From Dimorphilus gyrociliatus (taxonomy: Eukaryota; Annelida; Polychaeta; Dinophilidae): a stretch of 64,000 nt of DNA. Location of the stretch: NCBI GenBank assembly GCA_904063045.1, contig CAJFCJ010000005.1, positions 2,660,165 to 2,724,164 of the forward strand. The letters are read 5' to 3'. The position numbers and the translations under genes were made by a program. Shown piece by piece: positions 1 through 10,500 of the stretch. Position 1 is the stretch's first letter. Each line of letters opens with the position of its first letter. Below the pieces are notes generated by a model. That model did no database searches and was not told where the DNA came from. It was given only the letters and a program-made list of their open reading frames with translations.

Positions 1-173
1 AATTAGCAATAACTAATAATAGTAAAAAAAACGTTTTAATTAAATTAATATTTCAAGTGAAATATATGCTTTTAAGTTTATTCGAAAGTCAAAAATCCAA
101 TAATATTGGTATTAATCCTATTTCAAAGATACTTATTAAACTAGATAATGGAATAAAATACAATTAATCACCT

Positions 174-2450
174 TTAGCTTGGTTTGAAGTACCTATCTCG
201 GAAGCTTTCTTCATAGTGGTTTTTACCAAAATGAACATTATTATCGGTATCGGGCTATAAAAAAGAGAGATTGGTATTATTATCAACGTAAGCAGTATTT
301 AATTGTATGTATTTGTACTTGAAATGCTCTTGTTTTTTGATAAGTTAATAAACGTCTTGAGACTTTAGAATTAAGTATTTGTTCACAGTTGAATATGCAT
401 TGCATGGCTTTGTTCTCGGGTATATTTTCTAGTACATACCTATCAAAAATGATCTTACTTTTGACAAGTTAATATTATTAATTATCGATAGTTACTCTTC
501 CCTATAAACTGGCAGCCAAAAAACAAGTCTACCGCCTATATGTAGGTATTTTGCTGCAAAGAGCAGTAAATCTGATAAAATATCTGTCATCACGTATACC
601 ATCTTCGTTTGATCGTTTGATCTATAGAAAATATGATTAATTAGCTCAATTACATAAAAAAAATTTAAAGATAATTTTTATGTACAATTTCGTCTCATTA
701 TTCCCACTTTTCACAGTTGGTTCTCTTATACCATATGGAGCTGAGTGTATATAAGGTATGTATATAAATATAATTAAGTGGTGGATGATAGTCCACTTCA
801 GAATGAAAATAATACAAACGATCTGTTACTATAGCATCAAACATTGTATCTTTAATATTCCACATAGCTTGTTTTGAAGTGTCCGCGATAAGTACGTCAA
901 AATAACGATTATCTAATCCGTATTGTTTTAAATTACCCCTAACAGTTTCGTCTCTATCTCTCCATTTTTGACCTTTTCTACTGGATTTACCTTTAAAAAG
1001 TATTAACGTTTGAAAATTACAATTATTGATAAAATTTTAATTACCTCTGCCGGAAAGTAATTTTTTATCGATATCACAACCAGACACGAAAGCACCATGT
1101 TTAGCGCAGGCAACTAATAAACTACCTGGGAAGATATAAATGATTTTTAGTTCAAAAGAAAACAAAAAGAATCAATGAAGATTCTATCAAGGAATTAAAA
1201 ACAAAGAGGAGGGGAAAAAAAACCTGTTCCGACAAATGGATCATATATAAAACCTCCAGACTTTGATTGTGAAATATTAGAGATAATAAAGGATAATTCT
1301 GCGTCCATACTAGTATTTCCTGATAAATTATTCAACAACCAATATAATAATATTGTTATTTTTATTGAAATTCGATGACTTACCTATAACTTTTCTTTTA
1401 CTTAAATGAAAATCTTTTATTGAATTTCTATCGCTATCGCATATCTAAATTTATTTATACAGTTTATCAATTAATAAACTATATACAGTATATAAATTAT
1501 ATCAAATAGACTTACAAATCTACCAAAATACATTCTATCCAAAATAGGTATCGACGTTTCACGTTTATCTTTGTAGCATTCGATTAAATGGAATACTTTT
1601 TCCGGATTTTTTAAATTAACTTTTCCATTTATTGGATAACTTTCTAAGAAATTCTAGGAAAGAGGAAGGGAGGGAAAAAATAAGAAATGTTCTTTTTTTT
1701 TAATATCCAAGCAAAGAAATATTCCATTAAAAATAAACTCACATCAATTTTTATGACTTTTTCTTGTAAATCAATATTGTGATTAGAGGAATGGAATTTT
1801 ACCGAAAATGACGTTTTCTCATTCTTAACATATGGTTCCTAAAATGTGGTAAAATATGACGGGAAAATAATTTTAATGCACTTAGTAGTTTATTTGCCTT
1901 ACTGTTATTTCTTTAGGTAAATTTTCTATTTCTGATTTAACTTCATCTATAGTTTTTCCACTGCCCCAATATTCGATTACGTTTCTAGGAAATAGTAATA
2001 TTTATTTTACTAGATAAACATTGGAATTTGCTATTTTCCTCTTTAAAAACTTGCCCTACCTTAACAGTACAGTTCTATTTGCTATTTTTCTCAAGCACTC
2101 TTCAGATGGAACCTCAACTACAAGGACAGGATTCTAGCAGTGGACAATTGAATTTTTGTTGTCATTTATAATTATTAAACTACAATATTGTTACAAACCT
2201 GTTTACTCGATAATTGATCATCTATCTTGACTGGTATATTGAAACTACTAGCGATTGAAAAGAACTCCTGAAAAATTGGAATGTTCTTTTGTGTAAAGGG
2301 AACTTAAGAAAATATTTAAATATTTTTGATTTTTTGGATCTATTAAGCATTTTTATACAATTTTAAAATACTAACTGGCAATCTAAACTCTAGATAGTCT
2401 TGAGTAAATTGTAAAATGTACTTGCGCAACATGCTTGCATTTGCCGCCAT
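174..2450 (-). CDS. TRMT11: tRNA (guanine-10-N2)-methyltransferase catalytic subunit, TRMT11 homologue (multi-exon)
   Basis: Likely product: the catalytic subunit that makes m2G10 in tRNAs, working in the cytoplasm with TRMT112. About ten short exons can be read on the minus strand. The first begins MAANASMLRKYILQF at 2450 and continues with YLEFRLP, as in the family. Later exons carry GKVNLKNPEKVF, the SAM-binding segment DPFVGTG near 1240, and the catalytic DPPYGIRE, which is split by an intron between about 735 and 830. The following exons give GGRLVFWLPVY and SRRLLTYQK, and the last exon ends RDRYFKPS followed by TAA at 174-176. Each matches the TRMT11 order. The start codon lies in AAAATGGCGGC, a YY1-like context. 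The gene is divergent from PSMF1 and 224 bp separate the two start codons. The family assignment is firm; some internal borders are approximate. Confidence 0.93.
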
Positions 2451-2674
2451 TTTCGTAAAAACATTGATGGTGTAAATAGAAGTTTTCTGCTGCCACCTAT
2501 TGTTAAGCCTCGAAATTTCCATAGAATAGCAACACCATTTCGAATAGTCAATATATTATAAACTATCTGAAAGCTTGTCTATGATCTCGAATATTGTTCC
2601 AAAATTGAGCGATAACAGGGACTCATGAGCAAGCTATTATAAAATAATAAGAGAAAACATCATTCTAAATAAGA
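2451..2674. promoter_or_regulatory. Probable bidirectional promoter, TRMT11 / PSMF1
   Basis: This 224-bp gap separates the divergent start codons of TRMT11 (-) and PSMF1 (+), so it should hold both promoters. The TRMT11 start itself sits in an ATGGCGGC motif resembling a YY1 site. No TATA box is evident. The role is inferred from position. Confidence 0.5.
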
Positions 2675-3859
2675 ATGTTTGGTTACGAACTACTTTTCAC
2701 ACACGTTCAAAGTCAATTAAGAGACAGTGAAGATGCTCTAGTCTCTGTAGCGCATTGGACTTTAATAAGTAATGGTTTCCTCTGCGTAGGAAAAGGAGAA
2801 CAGGTTTTTATTTCTATTTTTTTAGGCAACTTTCGATTTCAGTTACATAGAACATTTTTTTAAAAATTGAAAATATTATTAGCCCAGTGATGATATGCGT
2901 AAGTCAGAATTATTACCAAATGCTTGGAATTCTGATAAAGAAGTTTTCACCCTAATGTACGTCCAACCACCATCTGCACAAGTTCATCTTTTGAAAGTCG
3001 TTAGATCCTCTGGAGATTTACTTTTCTATTTCATGGTTTGTAGATTTGAATGAAGTTTGTATAGGCTTGTATTAATGAAGATATTTGGTTAAATAATTGA
3101 AAAAATAGGATCTTCAATCAGATGAAATGCGAGATGCAACTATCCCCGTGAACAATTACTGTACTGGGAATTTAATTTCTTTTGCCAGTGCTTTCAAGAA
3201 TATCGAAGAATTCCGAAAAGAATTAGAAAAGAATCTGTTAGGAGTTGGTGTATCCAAAGCTGAGGAAAAGGCTAAAAAAGATAAGAAAGACAACAATAAA
3301 AAGACTGACGATTCTTTAAGACACGAACCATTCAGAAGACAACCTGCTCTTTTTCAAAATCCAAGTATAAGACCAGGATTTGAGTCACCATTTGATATCG
3401 GAAGAAATGATTTGGACCCATTAGGTCATTTTGGAGCAGGGGGTGGAATGTATTTTGACCCTTTTAGAGGAGGTCATGGAAGAGGAGGCCCTAGAATTCC
3501 AGGACTGCCTCTGTAATTAATAATATAATTAATCTATACAACGAGTATTAATAACACCTTATTCTTTGTATTAACAGAGGAGCTGTACCTCCAGGCGCTA
3601 GATTCGATCCAATTGGTCCAGGTCATGGACGAGGAGGAAGAGGTGGAGGTTTCAGTGGGAATAGAATGGGGTAAGCCATTCACATAGATATGTAATATTT
3701 ATATACAGACACTTAATTATTTTAAAAATTACGTATTTACTTATATTTTATTGATTTCTTTCTATATTCCTTAAGATAATATTTCTTATTTAACCTGTTC
3801 TTAGCCCAGATCCAGATCATCTACCCCCACCTTCGGGCTACGAAGACATGTTTATGTAA
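2675..3859 (+). CDS. PSMF1: Proteasome inhibitor PI31 homologue (5 exons)
   Basis: PI31 binds the 20S proteasome and affects its activity, assembly or transport. Exons read as 2675-2803, 2883-3035, 3109-3512, 3578-3670 and 3805-3859, all with GT..AG introns. The N-terminal part (DALVSVAHWTLISNGF, LLPNAWNSDKEVFTLMYV) is the FP domain, which mediates Fbxo7 and self interaction. A lysine-rich linker follows (KAEEKAKKDKKDNNKK). The C-terminus is Gly/Arg/Pro-rich, with repeated DPFR/DPIGPGHGRGG and an ending PPSGYEDMFM. This tail is the conserved proteasome-binding HbYX-like region of the family. The stop codon TAA overlaps an AATAAA at 3858. Length and order match the family. Confidence 0.95.
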
Positions 3860-3925
3860 TAAATACATGCTAAAGAGACTGTGTTGCGTGGATTTAATGA
3901 AGGAAAAACATGCAAATATTTTTAA

Positions 3926-3931
3926 AATAAA
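3926..3931 (+). terminator. Poly(A) signal AATAAA of PSMF1
   Basis: A canonical AATAAA lies 67 nt after the PSMF1 stop codon, in an A-rich stretch. A second AATAAA overlaps the stop codon (3858-3863), but that is probably too close to be the main signal. Confidence 0.55.
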
Positions 3932-4577
3932 AAGAAAAAAAAAGTAATATTGCAGATAATCAATGTAGATAAGTATCATGCCGTGCGCTATATGCAGTAA
4001 TAATCGTGACCAAAGACTTTTTAAGCAGTTTATCGAACGCTGTTCAACCTTTCCTTTTATTATTTAAACCTTACGCAATAATCCGACTGTTGTATTATAA
4101 ATTAGATATATACTGTATAGACAAGGCCACATTGGATAAAATCGATCTGGCTGAAAATCGGCCGTTTTTCTAATTAAGCGGCCGTTTGAAAACTGTTTGT
4201 CAACCTGATTGAAAACTATGGAACACGAGTACGTTACTAACGATTTATACCTATTTTATTTAGTATTAGCTATAATTCCTATACAAAACCAAATAAAACA
4301 GTAAAAGCCAACTTGCAAAGGTTTCCTATGAAAATTTTATCCTATTTATACGACTTGAAAGATAATTTTTAGTTGAAAGCAACTAGAAAAAAGGGGATTA
4401 GAAATGAAAATATAAAAAATATAACGACTAATACAATATTATTCGTTTCTTCTTTTATCGTCTTGTTTATTCTGTATAAACGTTAAAGGTATATTTTTTT
4501 TTGACATGTAAATTTGAAATATCTTTTCTCAACAGTTTTTATCGTTGTATCTATAACTAGATGCTTTCGTATGGCTG

Positions 4578-4630
4578 TCTCTATTTTTTTTCTCTCTCTC
4601 TCTCTCTCGCTCTCGCTCTCTTACTCGCTC
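4578..4630 (+). repeat. CT-rich low-complexity tract
   Basis: Runs of TCTCTCTC with interspersed CGCTCT make a pyrimidine-rich strand just upstream of the putative first exon of the GTPase gene. CT/GA tracts are common near animal promoters, but none is proven here. Confidence 0.7.
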
Positions 4631-4898
4631 GTCAAACCCTTCTCCCCGCCCCCTTTTCTTTAGATCCTGCTCTCTTTTCTCACACACTGTTTATCTCTTT
4701 CTCTGTGCGCGCGTGTGTATGTGTATATCTACTGCTCCAATATTCTCTTTCGAGCTAGTGGCGACGAACGAAGACGCAGTCTCGCGCGCTTTTTTGTTGC
4801 ATTCGTTATTTGTAACTCTTGACGACCGTATTAGGCGGTTGCGTTTATAAATGGTGAGTGCGATTTATTATTTTTCTATACATATATATTAATATATA

Positions 4899-4901
<3 letters not shown>

Positions 4902-4931
<30 letters not shown>
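4902..4931. repeat. (TA)n microsatellite
   Basis: About fifteen TA units, in the putative first intron of the tandem-GTPase gene. Confidence 0.9.
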
Positions 4932-4932
<1 letters not shown>

Positions 4933-5419
4933 CTGCGTTATACTAGGTTTATAGTCGAAATTTACATATTCATATTCAATAGAGATTGATATTTATATGT
5001 AAATAATAGTAATTACCTCTTCGAGTTTGTCTACTAAAAAAATCAAACAGGTACTTTGTATTTAGTACGGCCTGAAAAGGTTTTATTAGATATATATATA
5101 TATATATAGGGAGATATACACTTACATAGATTTGGAAGAGTCCAAAACTGTACATAAACCGCGTAGATTGCATATACTATATGTGGATTGAGTTCATATG
5201 GTACATAAGCTACTATATACTTGACCATATTCACGATAATTCCCTATATATGTATACAAGTGTCTCTCTATTATATATTTAGTAATATAGATAGTTTTTC
5301 CAAGCCTATATGAACGGCATATATACATTATATATATTTCTGTAACTCTGTATACATAAATACATATTTATATAAGAATTATATAACGTATGATTTTAGT
5401 AAAAGACCTTTCATTCGCT

Positions 5420-5438
5420 GTCTCTTTCTTTCTCTCTC

Positions 5439-5486
<48 letters not shown>

Positions 5487-5490
5487 TTTC
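5420..5490 (+). repeat. (CT)n microsatellite
   Basis: A nearly pure TC repeat with occasional TTT or A interruptions, in the leader region of the tandem-GTPase gene. Confidence 0.9.
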
Positions 5491-6249
5491 TAGATTGCTC
5501 GATCTATCTATCTCTTCTCATGTTGTCCATAAGTAATTGCCTATTTGCATTTCATGTTCAATTGTAGGTAGTTTATATTTTTAAAAAGAAAAATGAACTA
5601 ATATAAAAATGAATAGAGAGAATGGAAGAAGAGAAAGAAAAACAAAGAGTAGAACAATTGATATCCGATACAAATTCAATAAGCGCACCTTATACGGTCG
5701 ATATACATATTCCTCTAGTACTAAAACATTTATACAATTTGGGCTTAGGGTGTCTAGATTGGCTATAAGTCAAAGCTTTTATGTTTACATTATAGGTATA
5801 TATAAACTATTTAAAGAATAATTTCTTCTTTAAACTTAATCAATCAAAAATTTCTCTTTCCTATTAAACCGATAAACATGATTATCGATTTTGGCGGCAG
5901 TTTGTCCAAGATGTTTACAAACGTCAGCTGTCCATTATTTTTTTTACCTCTCCGTCTTTCTTTTTCTTTCTATCTCTTTTATAGCTCTATTCATAAGTTT
6001 CTTCGTTAAATACACACTCGACTCTTGTTGAGGAAATGAAGCTTAAAGGTTAAAAGGCACCTAATTAAACTATTGATGATACGAAATGGTAGGTGATATC
6101 GACCCATAGTTCTTTAACTGTCTGGTATACTGAAGAGGGGAGCAGGGGGAAGGCAAAAGAACCGTTTGTCGCGGGCAAACGAGTCCAATTAAGCTATATA
6201 CTCAGGAGAACCTTTTGATGTTTTAGCAGATGACGGACGGAAATTAACG

Positions 6250-7497
6250 ATGCGAGGAGAAAGTGAAAAGGTCAATAAGGCTGATGAGAACGTGGCTAAA
6301 GCGGTTGCTTATGAGTTTAAAGTAATAATAGTCGGAGATCCAAAAGCTGGGAAGAGCAGCCTTGTACAAAGCTACTGCCAAGGAATATTTAATAAAACTT
6401 ATAAAGCTACCGTCGGCGTTGAATACGCTGAACGCTTGGTTGAAGTTGAAGGCAAATTGATAAAGTTAGCACTATGGGATATATCGGGCCAAGAGATGCT
6501 GCTGAAAATTTCCGACAAGTATATCAAAGAAGCAGACGGTTTGATTTTCGTCTATGATGTAAGCGAGGAATCTTCATTCAATTCATTTCCAATTTGGATG
6601 AGATATGTTTCTCAGCATCTCGGAGGTAATAGCTCTTTATTAAAACTCCCAAAAGCCGTTGCTGGTAATAAAATAGATCTACGTCATAAACAAGTTGTCG
6701 CGCATTCTCACGCCAAGGAAGTAGCTATACCCGACGGTGTTGATGCCGACCATGTGATAGAAGTCTCTGCAAGAAGTGGAAAGAACCTAAATTTGCTATT
6801 CTATCTACTCACAAATCAGATGTACAGACTGTTTGCAAACGGAGGGATTAGGAGAATAGGAAAAACGTCTATACCAGCCGAAGGTCAAGCTGTATTCGAT
6901 GAAGAGATTTATAAACATTCGATAGACGGCTCACCGTCGTCTAGAGATGGTAGCGAGTATAGTCACGTATTTAAAATACTCTTATTAGGGGCGTCCCGAG
7001 TAGGAAAGACGTCTCTCAGATTTCGATTCTGCCGCGATTACTATTCAGCTGAATATTTTGCAACTGCCGGTTTCGAATACGGAACGAGGACAGTTGCAAT
7101 CGACAACGTTAGGGTCCGTATTCAAGTTTGGGATGTTGCGGGTGACGATGTTTACGATTCAACACGAAGAGGCTATTACAAGGGAGCGAACGCTTTTATA
7201 ATCGTTTACGACGTCGGAAATAAATCTTCGTTTACTAAGGCCGAAAACCTCTTGAAAGAACTAGACTTGTACGGACATTCCGAAGCCCCTAAAATTCTAG
7301 TTGGAAATAAATCAGATATTGGAGGTAAAAGAAAAGTTGGATTTTGTGCGGCAGAAGAATTTGCCGCTGGTTGGCGAGTTCCTTTATTAGAAAGCAGTGC
7401 CCAAACTGGGCATCAAGTAGATGCTGCTTTTATGAAACTGGCTATTGCCTTAAAAAGGCAACTAGCTCCATGGAAAAAACTTTATGATTTTTCATAA
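6250..7497 (+). CDS. Tandem Rab-like small GTPase: two complete G domains in one 415-aa chain
   Basis: This is a single uninterrupted ORF of 415 aa. Domain 1 (about residues 22-195) has P-loop GDPKAGKS (29-36), switch I Thr54, WDISGQE (76-82, catalytic Gln81 present), GNKID (139-143) and SAR (173-175). Domain 2 (about 239-405) has P-loop GASRVGKT (247-254), Thr272, WDVAGDD (294-300), GNKSD (352-356) and SSA (382-384). In domain 2 the catalytic Gln is replaced by Asp299, which predicts slow or absent intrinsic hydrolysis. Both domains are Rab-like (YYKGANAFIIVYDV in domain 2). A linker of about 40 residues joins them. The chain ends KKLYDFS with no C-terminal cysteine, so prenylation as in ordinary Rabs is not expected. 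The start is the first ATG, after an upstream stop and a probable acceptor. The gene has no introns in the coding part. I know no named orthologue; vesicle or signalling roles would be inference. Confidence 0.9.
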   Translation: MRGESEKVNKADENVAKAVAYEFKVIIVGDPKAGKSSLVQSYCQGIFNKTYKATVGVEYAERLVEVEGKLIKLALWDISGQEMLLKISDKYIKEADGLIFVYDVSEESSFNSFPIWMRYVSQHLGGNSSLLKLPKAVAGNKIDLRHKQVVAHSHAKEVAIPDGVDADHVIEVSARSGKNLNLLFYLLTNQMYRLFANGGIRRIGKTSIPAEGQAVFDEEIYKHSIDGSPSSRDGSEYSHVFKILLLGASRVGKTSLRFRFCRDYYSAEYFATAGFEYGTRTVAIDNVRVRIQVWDVAGDDVYDSTRRGYYKGANAFIIVYDVGNKSSFTKAENLLKELDLYGHSEAPKILVGNKSDIGGKRKVGFCAAEEFAAGWRVPLLESSAQTGHQVDAAFMKLAIALKRQLAPWKKLYDFS

Positions 7498-7591
7498 TTT
7501 ATGCCAACTCCAATTATTTTATAAAAAAATTTTGAATAATTAATAATAACACAAATTTAACAAGAGAACAAGAGGCAAATCAGTTTCGGAA

Positions 7592-10500
7592 TCAGTACTG
7601 TCCCCTTTTTCTTGATCGTCCTCGAAAGTTAGTTCGAAAGTTACTTCGAGTTCCACCATCCCCTCGCCCTCTAAATGAAGTTGTATTACTATTGCCACCT
7701 CTGTATGGTCTTATACTTCCAGTACCACTTGAGGGTCCAACTCCTCCTCCATTTCCGCCAGTTGCCCCTATTCGAGATCTATTTTCCGATTTTTGCCAGG
7801 GCATTGAACTAAAATCTTTTGTTGGCATGGCAGTTGGCATAGTGAGCAAGGACGGAATAGAAGGTTGCTGCCCTTCGAAGCGTTGAGGAGGAGGCTGCTG
7901 CTGTTGCGGCTGCATTGGTGGCGGTGGTTGCGGCGGCTGTTGTTGCTGTTGCGGCGGCTGAGGTTGTTGCTGAGGCTGATTTAGAGAAAGAGGTGGCCTT
8001 TGGAGGGTAGGTGAAATGAAAAAGTCTGTACCAGATGGTCGAAATCCAGTTGCTTGCATAGGTGGTCGAAATCTCGATCTTTGATCCTCTCCAAAGGGCA
8101 TTGAAGTTGTAGGTTTCGTAATCGATTGATTGTAAAATGCTGATTGATCATCAGCTACTTTTTGTTCTTCCGGAAGTTTAGGAGTGGGTAGAAGAGCTCT
8201 TGTTTCTTCAACGTTAGAGTTCGTATCCCACTTTGATTTTTTTCTCTTACGTTCCTCTTGTTCATTTTTAATTATATTCAAAGCATTTTGAGCCGATAAC
8301 AACCGCTTCTCTAATTCTTCAATATCCTCTGGACTATCATCTCCGCTGTCTGATTCATTTCCCAAAATAGTATCTTTTTGACATGCTGGTGCAAGGTCTC
8401 TTTCAAAAGAGTCCTTTTCCTCTCTTTTTTGTTCAGGTTGTACGACATCATCATTATCGCTTCTTTTGTCTCGACGATTTACTTCCAATGAGTCTTCTCT
8501 ATAAGACCTTTTATCTCTTTTTCGATCTTTTCTATCTCTTCTATCTCGAGGAGACCTCTCTCTTGACCTTGAGCGTCGAGGATGCCGTCTTCGTCTAGGC
8601 GACCTTGATCGTTTACGTCTAAGCTTTTTATCTCTGTCCCTTTCATCTCTCCTATCCCAATCATTCTTTCGATCACGTCTGTCCAGTCTTTCTGATCTTT
8701 CATTTCGCTCAGGTCTGTCTGATCTTTCCGGCCAATCTCGATGTTTGTCATTTTCTTGGAAAGTTGACTTTGTCTGCATATGACGATATAAGGATCGCTC
8801 TTCCTCAGCAGTTAGTGTCGCCGACCTCACAGTATTTGGTGCACTAGATAAGCCGCTAGTTGATGATGTTGACAGAAACCAGGACGGTTGCTCTGAAGGA
8901 AAAGGTATACGTGGTGGAGACCGTTCCACTTCCATATCCTTGAAAATATTTTTCTCAACTGGAGCGAATTTCCCATCAAGTCCTGGAATAGTTTCCGCAC
9001 TAACTTCTACAGAGCTTGGTGATGCAGTACTTTTAAGAGCGAAACCTAATAAACCTGCTGCTGACTCATTTGGAGACTCTTTTGATGATTTAGAGAAAAG
9101 ATTACTGAGAACAGTTGGCAAAACTGGTTTCTCTACTTTTCCCTTTCGTGCCATTTCATGCATTGTCTTTTCCATATTCTGTAATTGTAAGGCGGTAGGA
9201 GGTTTCTTTTCATTATTTTCCGTAGGGTTAAACCAACTTGGTCCAGATATTGGAACAGCGTTTTTGTATAAATCACTATCATCTTCGTCATTATCGTCTG
9301 ATTTGTCTGCGGTGTTAATCCCCAAAATCTCTTTCATCTCTTCATTCAGATCAGACATTGCTATCAAGTTTCCATCAACAACTACATTGTCCTTACTAGA
9401 GCCAGTACTTGTATTCGAAGGTTCGGTCTTTTTAAGCTCAACTCGTGCAGATATCTTAAGCAAATTCTGTTGAGAATATGTCAACTCTTCAACTTCTGCT
9501 ATTTTTTCATAAACGGCAGACATAATTTCATGAGATAGATGAAATTTTTTAAAATGTTCAATTATTTTTGTTATATTCAAAGAGCCATCATGTTTTCTAT
9601 TTTCCGAATCAGCTAAAATGGCTTTAAAATCGAAAGAGTTAAAAAATTCGTCCACTTTTTTACTGGATTGCTGCTTTGGCCTTTCCTTTTCCAGAACAGC
9701 TGCAGGATTATAGTGCGGTTCTATTCTTATTTTTGAATCATCATTCGCCTTCTCATTGTCTACTACTTCGTGTTCATCATCGTCATCGATTGTTACACTT
9801 GATGCAACTACATGAAAGATAATATCAAATAATAACACATATTTCTAGATATAAAAAAAATATACCTAATCCTGCCTGAGCCGGATCGTACTCGTCCTCC
9901 TCTGGTATTACTTTTTCATTAATTGTGTTATCGATCGGTTTGCTTTCTTGCTCCACTTCAGCCGGTTTTAACACTGAACTTCGGATTATTGGGGCAAAAG
10001 GCTTAGCAGAACGTGTTTTCACAACTATCAACAACAGAGTCTCTTTGCGTTGAGACGGTAATCCTGGACCTTCAAAAGGGAGGAATTCCGACGGAATAAT
10101 AGCGTCGGGAGTTAAAGGTGCTAAATAGATATCCTTAATAGTATTAGAGTAGTTACTAATAACCCCATATCGACCCCTCCCATGTAAATATGTAAACATT
10201 TGTGTGAAAAGATGGCGATCTGCTTCGCTCCATAGTTCTATGCGCATAATTGCAGCTTCCTAAGAGCAGACAAATTTAAAGATATAGCGAGTGAACATGC
10301 ACGAAACAGTTTATGAATATTAATTACCTTATTAGATCGTCTTGTTTTTAGTTGCTTGACATACTCATGAACTTGGTATGGACTTATTCTTCCGCATAAC
10401 GCTAGAGAGTCTGGCAAATCCTCATCAAGTCCCTCGCCATCTCCCGATACTAGATATGCGTTAGCCAGGAAGTTGGCCGTATTATCTTGAAGGTAAACAC

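Larger units (their letters stand above)
3860..6249 (+). other. Non-coding stretch: PSMF1 3' flank and probable leader/promoter of the tandem-GTPase gene
   Basis: No convincing coding sequence is present. The stretch holds pyrimidine-rich CT repeats (4578-4630 and 5420-5490), TA repeats (4902-4931 and 5089-5108), and a locally CpG-richer segment around 4750-4850. That segment ends in ATG followed directly by the strong donor GTGAGT at 4855. A splice from there to an acceptor TTTTAG or GCAG just before 6231 would make a 5' UTR exon for the gene starting at 6250. The short ATG reading across that junction stops after a few codons, so it would be non-coding or a tiny uORF. Confidence 0.45.

Noticed and set aside
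5609-5821. 70-codon plus-strand ORF in the GTPase leader
   Set aside because: No family features, AT-driven codons, and inside a likely 5' intron.
8479-8751. 90-codon minus-strand ORF inside the DIDO-like last exon
   Set aside because: Alternate-frame shadow of the Arg/Ser-rich coding block; repetitive composition keeps the frame open.
8940-9473. 177-codon plus-strand ORF opposite the DIDO-like gene
   Set aside because: Antisense shadow of a strong coding exon with Ser/Phe-rich composition expected from the complement.
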